Under the pieces are notes generated by a model. That model did no database searches, was not told where the DNA came from, and saw only the letters and a list, made by a program, of their open reading frames with translations. A stretch of DNA of 64,000 nucleotides from JAGRKR01 sp041397725 (lineage in GTDB: Bacteria; Pseudomonadota; Alphaproteobacteria; Rhizobiales; Hyphomicrobiaceae): NCBI GenBank assembly GCA_041397725.1, contig JAWKVZ010000003.1:372001-436000 (forward strand), given 5' to 3'. A program made the translations under genes and the position numbers. This document shows, in pieces, positions 8,511 through 19,781 of the stretch (its first letter is position 1; each line of letters starts with the position of its first letter).

Positions 8511-9535
8511 GCAGCGCGCGGGTCACAGGCACGCCCGCCGAGCGGGTCGAAGGCGAGGAGGCCATCGTCCAGGAGTATCTGGCCCCCCTCGCCAAGGGCC
8601 TGCCGGGTGCGCTCGGGCTCTCCGACGATTGCGCCGTGCTCACCCCGCCTCCCGGCGCCGATCTCGTGCTGAAGACCGATCCGATCATCGCCGGCGTTCA
8701 TTTCTTGGCCGACGATGCGCCGGGCGACATCGCCTGGAAGGCGCTGGCGGTGAACGTGTCCGACCTGGCGGCCAAGGCGGCGGAGCCGGTCGCCTATCTG
8801 ATGACACTCGCCCTGCCGGAGGCCCCGGCGCGGGCATGGCTCCGCGCCTTTGCGGACGGGCTCGCCGAGGCCCAGGCCGCTTTCGGATGTGTGCTGGCGG
8901 GCGGCGATACGGACCGGACGCCGGGTCCTCTGACCATCGGCATCACCGTCATTGGCACGGTCCCCACTGCCAATATGATCCGGCGGGGGACGGCGCGGCC
9001 GGGCGACACGCTGTACGTCTCGGGCACGCTTGGCGATGCCGCGCTCGGGCTCGAGCTTCGCCTCGGCCGGGTGGCGCCGGGAAGTTGGGGCGAGAGCGCA
9101 CGGGAACAGCAGGCGTTGCTGACGCGCTATCTGCGGCCGCAGCCGCGGCTTGGCTTGCGCGCCGCCTTGCGCGCGGAGGCCCACGCCGCGATGGATCTGT
9201 CCGACGGGCTCGCCAAGGATCTCGGCCGCATGTGCCGGGCGAGCGGGACCGGCGCGGTGGTCGAGACCGCCCGTGTGCCGCAGTCGTCCGGTTTCGCCAA
9301 GGCGCTGGCGCGCGAACCCGCGCGGATCGGGGCGTTGCTTGCTGCGGGTGATGACTACGAGGTGCTGGCCGCGGTGCCGGCCGCTCGCGCCGAGGCGTTC
9401 GAGGTGGCGGCTGTCGCGGGCGGCGTGCCCGTCACGGCCATCGGCACGGTGGTTGCCGGGTCCGGCACGCGCTTTCTGGACGCCGATGGGCGGGAGATCG
9501 CCATCGGCAGGCCCGGGTGGGACCATTTCGCCTGA
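8507..9535 (+). CDS. thiL: Thiamine-monophosphate kinase
   Basis: ATP-dependent phosphorylation of thiamine monophosphate to the cofactor thiamine diphosphate. The 342-residue product has the AIR-synthase-like fold motifs GLSDDCAVL, KTDPIIAGVHFL, NVSDLAAKAAEP (Mg/ATP site), GGDTDRTPGPL and MDLSDGLAKDL, and ends with GDDYEVLAAV. I start it at GTG 8507, overlapping the stop of the aminotransferase gene by 4 bases; the same frame is open far upstream but only as a shadow of that gene. Confidence 0.93.
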   Translation: MSSARVTGTPAERVEGEEAIVQEYLAPLAKGLPGALGLSDDCAVLTPPPGADLVLKTDPIIAGVHFLADDAPGDIAWKALAVNVSDLAAKAAEPVAYLMTLALPEAPARAWLRAFADGLAEAQAAFGCVLAGGDTDRTPGPLTIGITVIGTVPTANMIRRGTARPGDTLYVSGTLGDAALGLELRLGRVAPGSWGESAREQQALLTRYLRPQPRLGLRAALRAEAHAAMDLSDGLAKDLGRMCRASGTGAVVETARVPQSSGFAKALAREPARIGALLAAGDDYEVLAAVPAARAEAFEVAAVAGGVPVTAIGTVVAGSGTRFLDADGREIAIGRPGWDHFA

Positions 9536-9852
9536 AATTCCCGTTCATCCTCGACCAAAGTCGCCGCTTGCCGCTACAGGCCTGTTATTGCAAGTCGCGA
9601 GCAAGTTTGGCATGGTCCGGCCGCGATTCCCGCATGGACCGGGGGGCGAGGTCGTCTTGGCGTATGCGCATGGGCGCGTGGCCGGGCGCGGCATCGCGCG
9701 ATGATGTGGCTGGCAGCGCCGGTCCGGCTCCATGCCGAAAGCTCGAGCCTTCAGTCTCGTATGGGGCCTGGCGCGCCCTGATGCGGACCATGTCGTTCAG
9801 CGGCGGGAGCCTCCCGGCGTCACGACCCCTGCCAACACCGAGGAAAGACATC
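9536..9852. other. Leader region of hppA, nothing recognised
   Basis: About 317 bases between thiL and the pyrophosphatase. The hppA frame is open here but the sequence lacks any family resemblance before MDNVMWAIIGGG. No riboswitch, repeat or convincing promoter was recognised; it probably contains the hppA promoter and a 5' untranslated region. Confidence 0.35.
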
Positions 9853-11988
<2,136 letters not shown>

Positions 11989-12019
11989 GCAGCGGGGCAG
12001 TCACAAGAGGTTCGAGGCA

Positions 12020-12045
12020 GGGGCGCCCAGTGGGCGCCCCTTGTC
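12020..12045 (+). terminator. Rho-independent-like terminator after hppA
   Basis: Perfect 9-bp inverted repeat ggggcgccc / gggcgcccc with a 3-base loop (12020-12040), followed by ttgt. The T tract is weak, as usual in very GC-rich genomes, but position 32 bases after the hppA stop fits a transcription terminator. Confidence 0.65.
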
Positions 12046-12066
12046 GTCTGGCGCGGCGCCACCCAC

Positions 12067-12933
12067 ATGCGCCAAATGGAAACAGTGTTCATCCGGACGG
12101 CCGAGGCTGACGACTACGCGGCCTATGTGCGTCTGTTCGCAGAGCTCGGGATCGACCAGCCGCCGTTCACCCGCGACGTGTTCCTGGGCATGGCGATGCC
12201 GCTGACGCGTGTCGCCGTTCGACACGGCGAGGTCGTCGGCTATTGTTTCGCCCGGCCGATCGGAGCTCGCATGAACGTCAACAACGTCGCCGTGGCCGCT
12301 CAGGCGCGTCGGCTCGGCGTTGGGCGCGCGCTCCTCGAAGACGCGCGGCAGAACGCCCTCCGCAAGGGCCTCACGGCGATGGAACTTTTCGTCAAGGCGG
12401 ACAACGTTGCGGCCATCGCCCTGTATCGTGCCCAGGGGTTCTCGATCACCTACGAGAGCGCCGCGCTGCGGTTGACGTGGGGCCAGGTCCAGGCGCTGCC
12501 GATCTCGTCGGCTGAGACCGTGAGCGAGATCGCGCCCGGCGAGGACAGTGCGCTGGAGGCCGCGTTCGCGTTGCCGCGCGACTCGCTGGCAACGTCTCGC
12601 GCGACGCCTGGAGCGAAGCTGCTCAAGGTCTGCGATGGCCGGGCGATGGCACGCGGCTTTGCGGTGTTTACCCCGTCGTTCCCCGGCATTCCGCGCCTGA
12701 TGGCGGATTGCCCGTCACAGGCCTTCGCGCTCGTGAGAGCGTGCCATGCGCACCGCCAGACGGAATTTCCTGCCGACGCCGCGGCGTGGCAGAAGGAGGG
12801 CCTGCAGGTCATGGCTCCGGTTGCGGGCGGCGTGGTGGCAGCATTCGCGGCCCAGGGTGGGCATGAGGCCCTGCGGCTCTATCGCATGACAGCGAACCTC
12901 TGCGACGCTGCCGGAACCGGTGCCCCGGCATAA
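12067..12933 (+). CDS. GNAT family N-acetyltransferase
   Basis: 288 residues. The N-terminal ~140 residues form a GNAT domain: NNVAVAAQARRLGVGRALLEDARQ spans the acetyl-CoA-binding motif A (R-x-x-G-x-G/A), followed by ADNVAAIALYRAQGFSI, the classical C-terminal beta bulge. Residues 150-288 form a second half without a motif I recognise, possibly a degenerate second GNAT repeat. The substrate is unknown. It lies alone between the hppA terminator and the convergent bamE gene. Confidence 0.8.
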   Translation: MRQMETVFIRTAEADDYAAYVRLFAELGIDQPPFTRDVFLGMAMPLTRVAVRHGEVVGYCFARPIGARMNVNNVAVAAQARRLGVGRALLEDARQNALRKGLTAMELFVKADNVAAIALYRAQGFSITYESAALRLTWGQVQALPISSAETVSEIAPGEDSALEAAFALPRDSLATSRATPGAKLLKVCDGRAMARGFAVFTPSFPGIPRLMADCPSQAFALVRACHAHRQTEFPADAAAWQKEGLQVMAPVAGGVVAAFAAQGGHEALRLYRMTANLCDAAGTGAPA

Positions 12934-12982
12934 GCCTGCACGGACGCTGGCGCGCCGGTTGCTCCTGCCGCGCCAGCCGTGC

Positions 12983-13486
12983 CTACTGGTTGAAAATGGA
13001 GCCTTTGCCGAGGTTACGGAAGAGCTGCTTGACGAGCGTCTCGTCACGCGCGTGGCTCTGCGTCGTGCGGCTGATGAAGTCGAACACCTTGCCGTCCTTG
13101 AGCCCGTAGTGGGCGACGCGATCGACCGTGCCGACTGGGTTGAAGTAGACCGCCAGGACGCGCCGGTCGACCTCCTTCGGGCTCATGAACATGGCACCCT
13201 TGGTGGTGCTGGAGATGTAGTAGAAGGTGGCGCCGTCGGTGCTGGAGACGGTGTCGGGCGTGCCGAGCGCGACGCGCACCTGCTCCTTGGTCATGCCGGG
13301 CTGGACTTGTTGAATGTCGGTGTCGGAGAAATGATGGCCGTGCTTGTTGACCTGATTGGCGCAGCCGGCCAGCGCCACAGCCGAGGCCGCCAACAGCATG
13401 GCGGGGAGCAGCATGCGCAGGCCCGCCCCGGCGGCGTTCGCCACGGAACCGACGACCGTCAAAAGGCGATGGAGCCGTCGAAGCAT
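12983..13486 (-). CDS. bamE: Outer membrane protein assembly factor BamE (SmpA/OmlA) lipoprotein
   Basis: 167-residue lipoprotein of the BAM complex, which inserts beta-barrel proteins into the outer membrane. The N-terminus has a hydrophobic signal ending in the lipobox LAGC (Cys near residue 42). The mature part shows the BamE core: VQPGMTKEQVRVALGTPDT and TFYYISS. The region before the signal is longer than usual, so an internal start is possible. It is divergent from the bc1 chaperone gene at 13629, a common neighbour in Hyphomicrobiales. Confidence 0.9.
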   Translation of the reverse strand: MLRRLHRLLTVVGSVANAAGAGLRMLLPAMLLAASAVALAGCANQVNKHGHHFSDTDIQQVQPGMTKEQVRVALGTPDTVSSTDGATFYYISSTTKGAMFMSPKEVDRRVLAVYFNPVGTVDRVAHYGLKDGKVFDFISRTTQSHARDETLVKQLFRNLGKGSIFNQ

Positions 13487-13628
13487 TTTGCTCTAACCCC
13501 GATGAGAATCGTCTGATAAGACCATTGCTTATGCACTATCCCGCCCCTCGCCGCAAAGCAATGCCCGGCTGCCGCTTGTCCCCCGGCCGTCTCGCGTCGC
13601 GCCATTTGGAGATGACGGACGCATAGGC

Positions 13629-14195
13629 ATGTTGCGTTGGTTTAAAGAGAGACGCGAAACGAAGCGGATTGCGCACGAGCTTTATGGCTCCATCGTGACG
13701 CATGCCCGCATGCCCGCGCTTTACACGGACTGCGGCGTACCGGACACGCTCGAAGGGCGGTTCGAGATGCTGGTTGCCCACATGTTCCTGGTGCTCGAAC
13801 GCATGAAGAGCGAAGGCGAGGCGGTGAAGCCGCTGGGGCGCGCCGTGGTCGAGACCTTTTTCGCGGACATGGACGGGTCCATGCGCGAGCTGGGTGTCGG
13901 TGACCTCACAGTGCCGAAGAAGATCCGCAAGGCGGCCGACGGCTTCTATGGACGGCTCACGGCCTATGCCGAGGCCGTGGCCGCGGGCGACGAGCGCGGC
14001 CTCGCCGCGGCCCTGGCGCGAAACGTCTGGTCGAGCGAGGCGCCGGCGGGGTCCGATGATCGCGCGCTCGCACGCTATATGCTGGCCGCTCACAGACAGT
14101 TGGCGGACACGGACTGGTCGGAGATCGCCGCCGGGCGGCTCGGCCTGCCCGGTCCCACGTCGTCGGATAACGGCGGCCGCGCAGGGGAGGCATGA
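13629..14195 (+). CDS. Ubiquinol-cytochrome c chaperone (CBP3/UbiC-chaperone family)
   Basis: 188-residue homologue of mitochondrial CBP3, needed for assembly of the cytochrome bc1 complex. Conserved features: LYGSIVTHARMPALYTDCGV near residue 18, GRFEMLVAHMFLVLERM and FADMDGSMRELGVGDLTVPK. It sits divergently from bamE and overlaps the next gene (DUF177) by 4 bases, the standard alphaproteobacterial arrangement. The C-terminal ~40 residues diverge from the family core. Confidence 0.9.
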   Translation: MLRWFKERRETKRIAHELYGSIVTHARMPALYTDCGVPDTLEGRFEMLVAHMFLVLERMKSEGEAVKPLGRAVVETFFADMDGSMRELGVGDLTVPKKIRKAADGFYGRLTAYAEAVAAGDERGLAAALARNVWSSEAPAGSDDRALARYMLAAHRQLADTDWSEIAAGRLGLPGPTSSDNGGRAGEA

Positions 14196-14746
14196 TGTCG
14201 ACGTCGGACGCGCCGGACCAAGCCGGACCACTGAGCTGGCTCCATCCCGAGCCGACCATCCCGGAGCGCGGCCTCGATCTCACGCGCGAGGCCGATGCGG
14301 ACGAGCGGGCTGCGGTCGCCGCTGCGCTGGAGCTCGTTTCGGTCGACCGGCTGGCGGCGCGCTACCGCATCCGCCGCTTGCCACGTGGTCGTCTGGAGGT
14401 CGCCGGCACGCTCGAGGCGCAGGTGCAGCAGCGCTGCGTGATCACGCTCGAGCCACTGCCGTCTGCGATCAGCGAAGAGTTCGCGGTGGAGTTGTGGCCG
14501 GCGGACGCGCTGGAGGAGCGCGGCGACGCTGCCGACGATCCGCTCGGGCCCGACGCGCCCGAGGAACTCGGGCCGGATGGCGTCGATATCGGTCAACTCG
14601 TCTACGAGCATCTGGCCGCGAGCCTCGATCCCTTCCCCAGGGCGCCGGGTGCGGCGCTCGACGTCACCAGCACGGAGCGCGACGACGCGGCCGCGGCGCG
14701 CGGGCCGTTCGCGGCTCTCGGCAAGCTCCGCGACCGGCGGAGTTGA
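14192..14746 (+). CDS. DUF177 (YceD-like) protein
   Basis: 184-residue YceD/DUF177 member, a family linked in other bacteria to 23S rRNA or ribosome metabolism. Recognisable parts are the central GTLEAQVQQRCVITLEPL with the conserved Cys in QRC and the acidic GVDIGQLVYEHLAASLDPFP. The N-terminal part is rich in Asp, Glu and Arg. Its ATG overlaps the stop of the bc1 chaperone gene, so translation is coupled. The usual next gene, plsX or another outer membrane assembly factor, is absent; ggt follows instead. Confidence 0.85.
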   Translation: MMSTSDAPDQAGPLSWLHPEPTIPERGLDLTREADADERAAVAAALELVSVDRLAARYRIRRLPRGRLEVAGTLEAQVQQRCVITLEPLPSAISEEFAVELWPADALEERGDAADDPLGPDAPEELGPDGVDIGQLVYEHLAASLDPFPRAPGAALDVTSTERDDAAAARGPFAALGKLRDRRS

Positions 14747-14899
14747 GGCGTCAGACAGGCCTGCTTTGGCGTCGGGCATGCCGATCCTGTTGCCTTTGCC
14801 GCGGAGACGCGGGACAACGCCATGATCCAGTTCCGGCGACCTGTCGCGGTGGCGCGTGCCGCCGCTCGGGCGTCCCACCGACAGCGATATGAGGGAGCG

Positions 14900-16486
14900 A
14901 TGCGCAGCTTTCATTTTCCGGGCCGTTCGCCGGTCTATTCTCGCCGCGCCATGTGCGCCTGCTCTCATCCGGCGGCGAGCCTCGCGGCCATCGACATCCT
15001 GAAGCGCGGCGGCAATGCCGTCGACGCGACCATCGCGGCAGCGGCCGTGCTCGCCGTCGTCGAGCCGCAGATGACCGGCATCGGTGGCGACTGTTTCGCC
15101 CTCATCGCAAAACCCGGCCAGGCGCCGATCGCGCTCAATGCCTCCGGACGCGCGCCAGCCGCTGCCGACAGCGCCTGGTATCAGCGCCAGGGGATCACCA
15201 CGGTCGAGCGGACGACGCCGCATGCCGTGACGGTGCCGGGCGCGATCGACGGCTGGGCCCGGCTGCTCGCCGACCACGGCACGCTCGGCTTCGATACGGT
15301 GCTGTCCCGCGCCATCGAGCTGGCCGAGGAGGGCCTCGCGGTGGCGCCGCGCGTGGCCTTCGACTGGTCGCGGAACGTGGCGCACCTCTCCATTCACGAG
15401 GGCGCGCGCCGGCATCTTCTGCTCGACGGCAAGGCCCCGCAGGTCGGGCAGGTCGTGCGCTTCCCGGCGCTCGCCGGCACGCTGCGTGCCATTGCCGAAC
15501 AGGGGCGCGATGCCTTCTACACCGGCGAGCGCGCGGCCGAGATGGTCGCCACGCTGAAGGCGCTCGGTGGCCTCCACACGATGGACGACTTCGCGAGCCA
15601 GTCCGCGAGCTACGTCACGCCCATCGCCGTCCCCTATGGTGGAGCGGAAATCTACGAGCTGCCGCCGAACAACCAGGGCATCGTCGCTCTCGTGATGTTG
15701 AACGTACTCTCACGGCTCGGCCGGCTGTCGGACAAGGCCATGAGCGCCGAGCGCTACCACGTCCTGATGGAGGTGGCCCGGCTCGCCTATGCCATGCGCG
15801 ATACGTTCGTCGCCGACCCTGCGGTTTCGGAGGTGCCGGTGGCGCACATGCTCACGGCCGGTGTCGCGGACGAGATCGTGCGGCGCATCGACCGGGATCG
15901 CCGCACGCCAGATCTCGGTCCCGTGCCGCGCCCCTCGGGCTCCGACACGGTCTACCTGACGGTAGTCGATGCGGACGGCATGGCCGTCTCGTTCATCAAC
16001 TCGCTGTTCTCCGCGTTCGGCAGCGGCATCGTCACAGAGAAGGGCGGCATCACCCTGCACAACCGCGGGCAGGGCTTCGTGCTCGATCCCGCGCATCCCA
16101 ACTGCATCGCGCCGCGCAAGCGACCCATGCACACGCTCGTGCCGGCCATGGCCATGAAGGACGGCCAGCCGCTCATGTCCTTCGGCGTGATGGGGGCGGC
16201 CTTCCAGCCAATGGGCCACGTCTATGTCGTGACGAACATGTTCGACTACGGCATGGACCCGCAGGAGGCGCTGGATCTGCCGCGCATCTTCTTCGAGAAC
16301 GGCCGGCTGTCGCTCGAGGAGTCCGTGCCGGCTGACGTCGCCGCGACCCTCGAGCGCATGGGGCATACAATCGAGTGGCGCGACGAGCCGTGGGGCGGCG
16401 GTCAGATCGTCTACTTCGACCGGCAGAACGGCGGGCTCGTCGGTGCGTCGGACCCACGCAAGGACGGTCACGCGCTCGGCTATTGA
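14900..16486 (+). CDS. ggt: Gamma-glutamyltransferase family protein
   Basis: 528-residue Ntn hydrolase. The catalytic threonine is within SDTVYLTVVDADGMAVSFIN (about residue 355), where autocleavage would generate the small subunit; FSAFGSGIV follows. The N-terminal half shows ASLAAIDILKRGGNAVDATI and MTGIGGDCFALIA. I start at ATG 14900 after gagggag; the upstream ATG at 14822 adds 26 unconserved residues. No signal peptide is visible, so it resembles cytosolic YwrD-type or acylase-like members rather than periplasmic Ggt. It may act on glutathione-like or other gamma-glutamyl substrates. Confidence 0.88.
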   Translation: MRSFHFPGRSPVYSRRAMCACSHPAASLAAIDILKRGGNAVDATIAAAAVLAVVEPQMTGIGGDCFALIAKPGQAPIALNASGRAPAAADSAWYQRQGITTVERTTPHAVTVPGAIDGWARLLADHGTLGFDTVLSRAIELAEEGLAVAPRVAFDWSRNVAHLSIHEGARRHLLLDGKAPQVGQVVRFPALAGTLRAIAEQGRDAFYTGERAAEMVATLKALGGLHTMDDFASQSASYVTPIAVPYGGAEIYELPPNNQGIVALVMLNVLSRLGRLSDKAMSAERYHVLMEVARLAYAMRDTFVADPAVSEVPVAHMLTAGVADEIVRRIDRDRRTPDLGPVPRPSGSDTVYLTVVDADGMAVSFINSLFSAFGSGIVTEKGGITLHNRGQGFVLDPAHPNCIAPRKRPMHTLVPAMAMKDGQPLMSFGVMGAAFQPMGHVYVVTNMFDYGMDPQEALDLPRIFFENGRLSLEESVPADVAATLERMGHTIEWRDEPWGGGQIVYFDRQNGGLVGASDPRKDGHALGY

Positions 16487-16510
16487 GGCGACGGAAGCGG
16501 AGCATCTGTG

Positions 16511-16804
16511 ATGGAGGCTGAAGCGGCCAGACGCGCCGTTCTGGTGAGGGTGAAGGGGCGCGTGCAGGGTGTCGGCTATCGACAGTGGGCCTTGCGCATG
16601 GGCACCGATCTCGGGCTCGACGGGTGGGTGCGCAATCGCCGCGACGGCAGCGTCGAGGCCCTGTTCTCGGGGCCGGCCGAGCAGGTGGAGACCATGCTGG
16701 CGCGCTGCGGCAGCGGACCACGCGCGGCCGTCGTCACTGGCGTCGAGACGACCCGGACCGAGCCGCCGGACATCGCGGGCTTCGAGGTGCTGCCGACGCT
16801 CTGA
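16511..16804 (+). CDS. acyP: Acylphosphatase
   Basis: 97-residue acylphosphatase that hydrolyses carboxyl-phosphate bonds. The signature VKGRVQGVGYRQWALRMG contains the catalytic Arg (GYRQ), and GWVRNRRDGSVEALFSGP includes the catalytic Asn. ATG 16511 is used; GTG 16508 directly precedes it. It lies 24 bases after ggt and is convergent with the following LysR gene. Residue pattern and length are fully typical. Confidence 0.93.
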   Translation: MEAEAARRAVLVRVKGRVQGVGYRQWALRMGTDLGLDGWVRNRRDGSVEALFSGPAEQVETMLARCGSGPRAAVVTGVETTRTEPPDIAGFEVLPTL

Positions 16805-16946
16805 TTGATCAGCGCCTCGCGCCCGCCGGTGTTCGAGGCGCTCCACAGTCGCGTGCGTGCGTCCTCAAGTCCACAGACTTTGGTCTGAGTGATCACGTCG
16901 CGCGCGCTGCGTTCTCAGCGCCGCATTCATACTGCGAGCGCAGGCT

Positions 16947-17795
16947 CTAGCGCAGCCGGTCGGCGACGCGGCGAAGACCTTGAAGCAGCGGTTCGAATGC
17001 TTCCTCGTCGCGTTCCTCGGGAAACACCATGGCGACGGGATAGCGGAACTTGCGCGCGCGTGAGACGAGCCGGAGCTGGCGCTTGGCGAGCGCAGGCTTG
17101 GCCAGCCGCATCGGCAGATATGCCGAGGCGGGATTGGCCAGCAAGTAATCGAGCGCAAGCGAGCCGATCTCGAGCTTCAGGCTGGCGTTGGTCATTTTCG
17201 GCAAGGCCGCGGCGTGATCGGCGCGGAAATCCGGCCCCCAGTCGACAAAGGCATACTCGCCGGCGCGACGTCGCCCACCCGAGCGGACGCTGCTGACGAG
17301 CACGAGCTCTTCCTCGAAGAGATGCTCGACGACAAGCCCCGGCGGCGGCTCGGGTCTGTAGAGAATGGCGAGATCGAGCGTGCCTTCCAGCAGCCGCTCG
17401 GTCAGCACGCGCGGCGCAGCGACCACCGCCGACAGAGAAAGATCCGGGACCGTTCGCCGCAGCCACGACAACCAACGCAAGCCGAGGCCGTCCCACAAGC
17501 TGAGTTCCGCGCCGATAGAAAGATGGTCGCGCAGCTCGTCGGCGAGCGTGACCTCGACCTGCGCTTGCTGCCAGATGCGAATGAGCGCGAGCGCGTGTCG
17601 CTGGAACTGATGACCGGCGGGCGTGAGCACCGCGCCGGCCTTGGAACGCTCGAAAAGCACGCGGCCAAGCAGTTCCTCGAGCGACTTGATGCGCGCGCTC
17701 ACTGTGGATTGTGTGATGTTCATGCGCCGCGCCGCGTCGACGAAGCTGCCGGTGTCGGCGACGGTCAGGAACGTGCGGGCCTGCGCGATATCCAT
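16947..17795 (-). CDS. LysR family transcriptional regulator
   Basis: 282 residues with an N-terminal winged helix-turn-helix (TFLTVADTGSFVDAARRMNI, then TQSTVSARIKSLEELLGRVL) and a C-terminal effector-binding domain. The specificity is unknown. It is divergent from the small H1-like gene at 17948 across about 150 bases, where its own autoregulatory site would be expected. No metabolic gene is adjacent that would reveal an effector. Confidence 0.9.
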   Translation of the reverse strand: MDIAQARTFLTVADTGSFVDAARRMNITQSTVSARIKSLEELLGRVLFERSKAGAVLTPAGHQFQRHALALIRIWQQAQVEVTLADELRDHLSIGAELSLWDGLGLRWLSWLRRTVPDLSLSAVVAAPRVLTERLLEGTLDLAILYRPEPPPGLVVEHLFEEELVLVSSVRSGGRRRAGEYAFVDWGPDFRADHAAALPKMTNASLKLEIGSLALDYLLANPASAYLPMRLAKPALAKRQLRLVSRARKFRYPVAMVFPEERDEEAFEPLLQGLRRVADRLR

Positions 17796-17947
17796 GGAAG
17801 CACTCGCTCTGCGGGTCCCCCGAGAATCCTATCTATCGAGAATTTCGATCGCGGTCACCGGAAATTTCCGTTTGCGCAGCTGCATGGCACTCACCAGATT
17901 CGCGATGCTCGAACAGGATTCGGGTGAGTTCAAGAAGGATTACTGCT

Positions 17948-18148
17948 ATGGCTATGAAGGCAAAGACCGCCGTCAAGAAGAAGGTTGTGGCCAAGAAGGC
18001 TCCGGCCAAGAAGGCTCCCGCCAAGACGACGAAGGCCGTCGCCAAGAAGGCTCCCGCCAAGAAGGCCCCGGCGAAGAAGGTCGCAGCCGTGAAGAAGCCG
18101 GCCGCGAAGAAGCCCGCAGCGAAGAAGCCGGCTGCGAAGAAGAAGTAG
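17948..18148 (+). CDS. Small lysine/alanine-rich histone H1-like protein
   Basis: 66-residue protein made almost entirely of Lys, Ala and Pro: repeats of KKAPAKKAPAK and KKPAAKKPAA after the start MAMKAKTAVKKK. Such eukaryote-H1-tail-like proteins bind DNA non-specifically and are found in several bacterial groups. ATG 17948 is preceded by aagga at suitable spacing; an in-frame GTG at 17924 is less likely. Low complexity means homology alone is weak evidence, but the ribosome site and repeat regularity support a real gene. There are no aromatic residues and no acidic residues. Confidence 0.8.
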   Translation: MAMKAKTAVKKKVVAKKAPAKKAPAKTTKAVAKKAPAKKAPAKKVAAVKKPAAKKPAAKKPAAKKK

Positions 18149-18186
18149 CTTCACGAACGGCGCTGCGTGCGCCGACCCATCGGGTG

Positions 18187-18519
18187 ATGAAGATGCGTTG
18201 CAGCGTGCTTCTGACCATCTTAGTGACGGCACTCACCGCTACGGCGGCGGGCGCCGTCACCATCACCAACAAGGATGGCGAGCAGCGCAGGATCGTGGTG
18301 CTCGGGACAGGCGACAAGCTCGAACGGGCGATCAAGCCCGGGGAAACGATCAAGGATCTTTGCCCGCGCGGTTGCGTCGTGCGCATCGATGATCGCCCGG
18401 AGTGGACGTTCCGGCTTGAGCGCGGCATCGTGGTCGCGATAGAGGGTGGCGAGGTCTACTACGAGGATGCCACGCCGCCCGTGCCGGATGTGGGGCCGCC
18501 GCCGAAGAAGGGGCGCTGA
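18187..18519 (+). CDS. Small secreted protein of unknown function
   Basis: 110 residues. The first ~22 residues form a signal peptide (MKMRCSVLLTILVTALTATA, cleavage near AGA-VT). The mature part contains KDGEQRRIVVLGTGDKLERA, two cysteines in LCPRGCVVRIDD, and a proline-rich end. I do not recognise a named family. It follows the H1-like gene by 38 bases, on the same strand, and is convergent with lipB. A periplasmic location is inferred from the signal. Confidence 0.65.
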   Translation: MKMRCSVLLTILVTALTATAAGAVTITNKDGEQRRIVVLGTGDKLERAIKPGETIKDLCPRGCVVRIDDRPEWTFRLERGIVVAIEGGEVYYEDATPPVPDVGPPPKKGR

Positions 18520-18625
18520 CGGCACGCGGGCCGTCCTGGCCGCTCGGCATGCCGCAACGGACTCGGCGCCACGCGCCGTCTCGTCGTCCTGCGCGACCGC
18601 CGCCGCCGTCTCATAGCGCGCCAGC

Positions 18626-19306
18626 TCACAACGCACCGGCTTCGTCCATCGTCACCGTCTCGGTGCGGGCGCCGAAGCGCGCCTCGAACACGCGCCGCAA
18701 CGCGTCATCGACCACGGCCATGTCGCTGGTGCGGCCGAGCGCCGCGAGGCTGGTCACGCCGAAGTGCGCGAGACCGCACGGCACGATGCCGTCGAAGTGC
18801 GAGAGGTCGGGCGAGACGTTGAGGCTCAGCCCATGGAAGCTGACCCACCGGCGCAGGCGAATGCCGACGGCAGCGATCTTCTTTTCCTCGCCGGACCCGA
18901 CGCCCGTGCGCACCCAGACACCCACCCTGCCAGGGCGCGTCTCGCCGCTGACGCCGAGGCTCGCCAGCGTGTCGATCACCCAGCCCTCGAGCTCGTCGAC
19001 GAACCGGCGCACATCGCGCCCGCGGCGCTCGAGGTCGAGCATCGCGTAGACCACGCGCTGTCCGGGGCCATGGTAGGTGTACTGGCCGCCGCGTCCGCTG
19101 TGATGCACGGGGAAGCGGTCGGGATCGACCAGGTCCCCGGCGCGCGCACTTGTGCCGGCCGTGTAGAGCGGGGGATGCTCGAGCAGCCAGACGAGCTCGC
19201 GTGCGCGCTTTTCCGCAATTGCGGCGACGCGGCGCTCCATGGCGGCGACGGCCATCTCGTAGTCGATCGGACCTGTGCTCACGAGCCAGCTCACGGCTGG
19301 GGGCAA
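18626..19306 (-). CDS. lipB: Octanoyl-[acyl carrier protein]:protein N-octanoyltransferase
   Basis: First step of lipoate synthesis: moves octanoate from ACP to lipoyl domains. 226 residues with RGGQYTYHGPGQRVVYAML, the catalytic Lys in EKKIAAVGIRLRRWVSFHGL, and the catalytic Cys in GIVPCGLAHFGVTSL. Length is normal. It is transcribed towards the small secreted protein gene, with tRNA-Leu divergent on its other side. Confidence 0.95.
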   Translation of the reverse strand: MPPAVSWLVSTGPIDYEMAVAAMERRVAAIAEKRARELVWLLEHPPLYTAGTSARAGDLVDPDRFPVHHSGRGGQYTYHGPGQRVVYAMLDLERRGRDVRRFVDELEGWVIDTLASLGVSGETRPGRVGVWVRTGVGSGEEKKIAAVGIRLRRWVSFHGLSLNVSPDLSHFDGIVPCGLAHFGVTSLAALGRTSDMAVVDDALRRVFEARFGARTETVTMDEAGAL

Positions 19307-19483
19307 CGTCTGGCCCTCCTGTTCGGGGTGGTCGTATCGGCGCGCGCGAGCCGCGAGCTGAATGCTGCTTGCGCGCCCCTGGTATCTCTGATACGTGGAG
19401 CGGCCCTCGTCGCCCCGAATGCGCGAGGGTCACTTGTTCCAGGCCGACGAGTTTGTTACATGGATGTCGTCTGGTCTGGCAAT

Positions 19484-19568
19484 GCGGTCGTGGCGGAATT
19501 GGTAGACGCACTAGCTTGAGGGGTTAGCGGGGCAACCCGTGGAGGTTCGAGTCCTCTCGACCGCACCA
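19484..19568 (+). tRNA. tRNA-Leu, anticodon GAG
   Basis: Complete cloverleaf with a long variable arm. The acceptor pairs gcggtcg with cgaccgc, the D arm contains ggcggaattggtagacgc, the anticodon stem is ctagc/gttag with loop ttgaggg (anticodon GAG, reads CUC), and the T arm is ggaggttcgagtcctc. CCA is encoded (19566-19568). No integrase or duplicated 3' end is seen next to it. Confidence 0.96.
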
Positions 19569-19781
19569 TTCGGACAGCGACGATGATCGCACCTCGGCGT
19601 GGCAGACGGCGAATTCGCCACCAGGCCGAGGTTGAGCGGGTGATCGGCGAGCCTGCGGATCAGGCCGGCGATCGGCCGATGGAGCGGGCAGCGTCAGGCT
19701 GCCGGTGCCAGCGCGGTGATCGCACCGGCATCAGGCCCGCACTCGGGTCAGTCGTGCGCCTGGATCAGGTCTGCACTTAAT

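Noticed and set aside
19484..19781. Integration site at tRNA-Leu(GAG)
   Set aside because: The tRNA is complete and single copy here, with no duplicated 3' end or integrase gene next to it.
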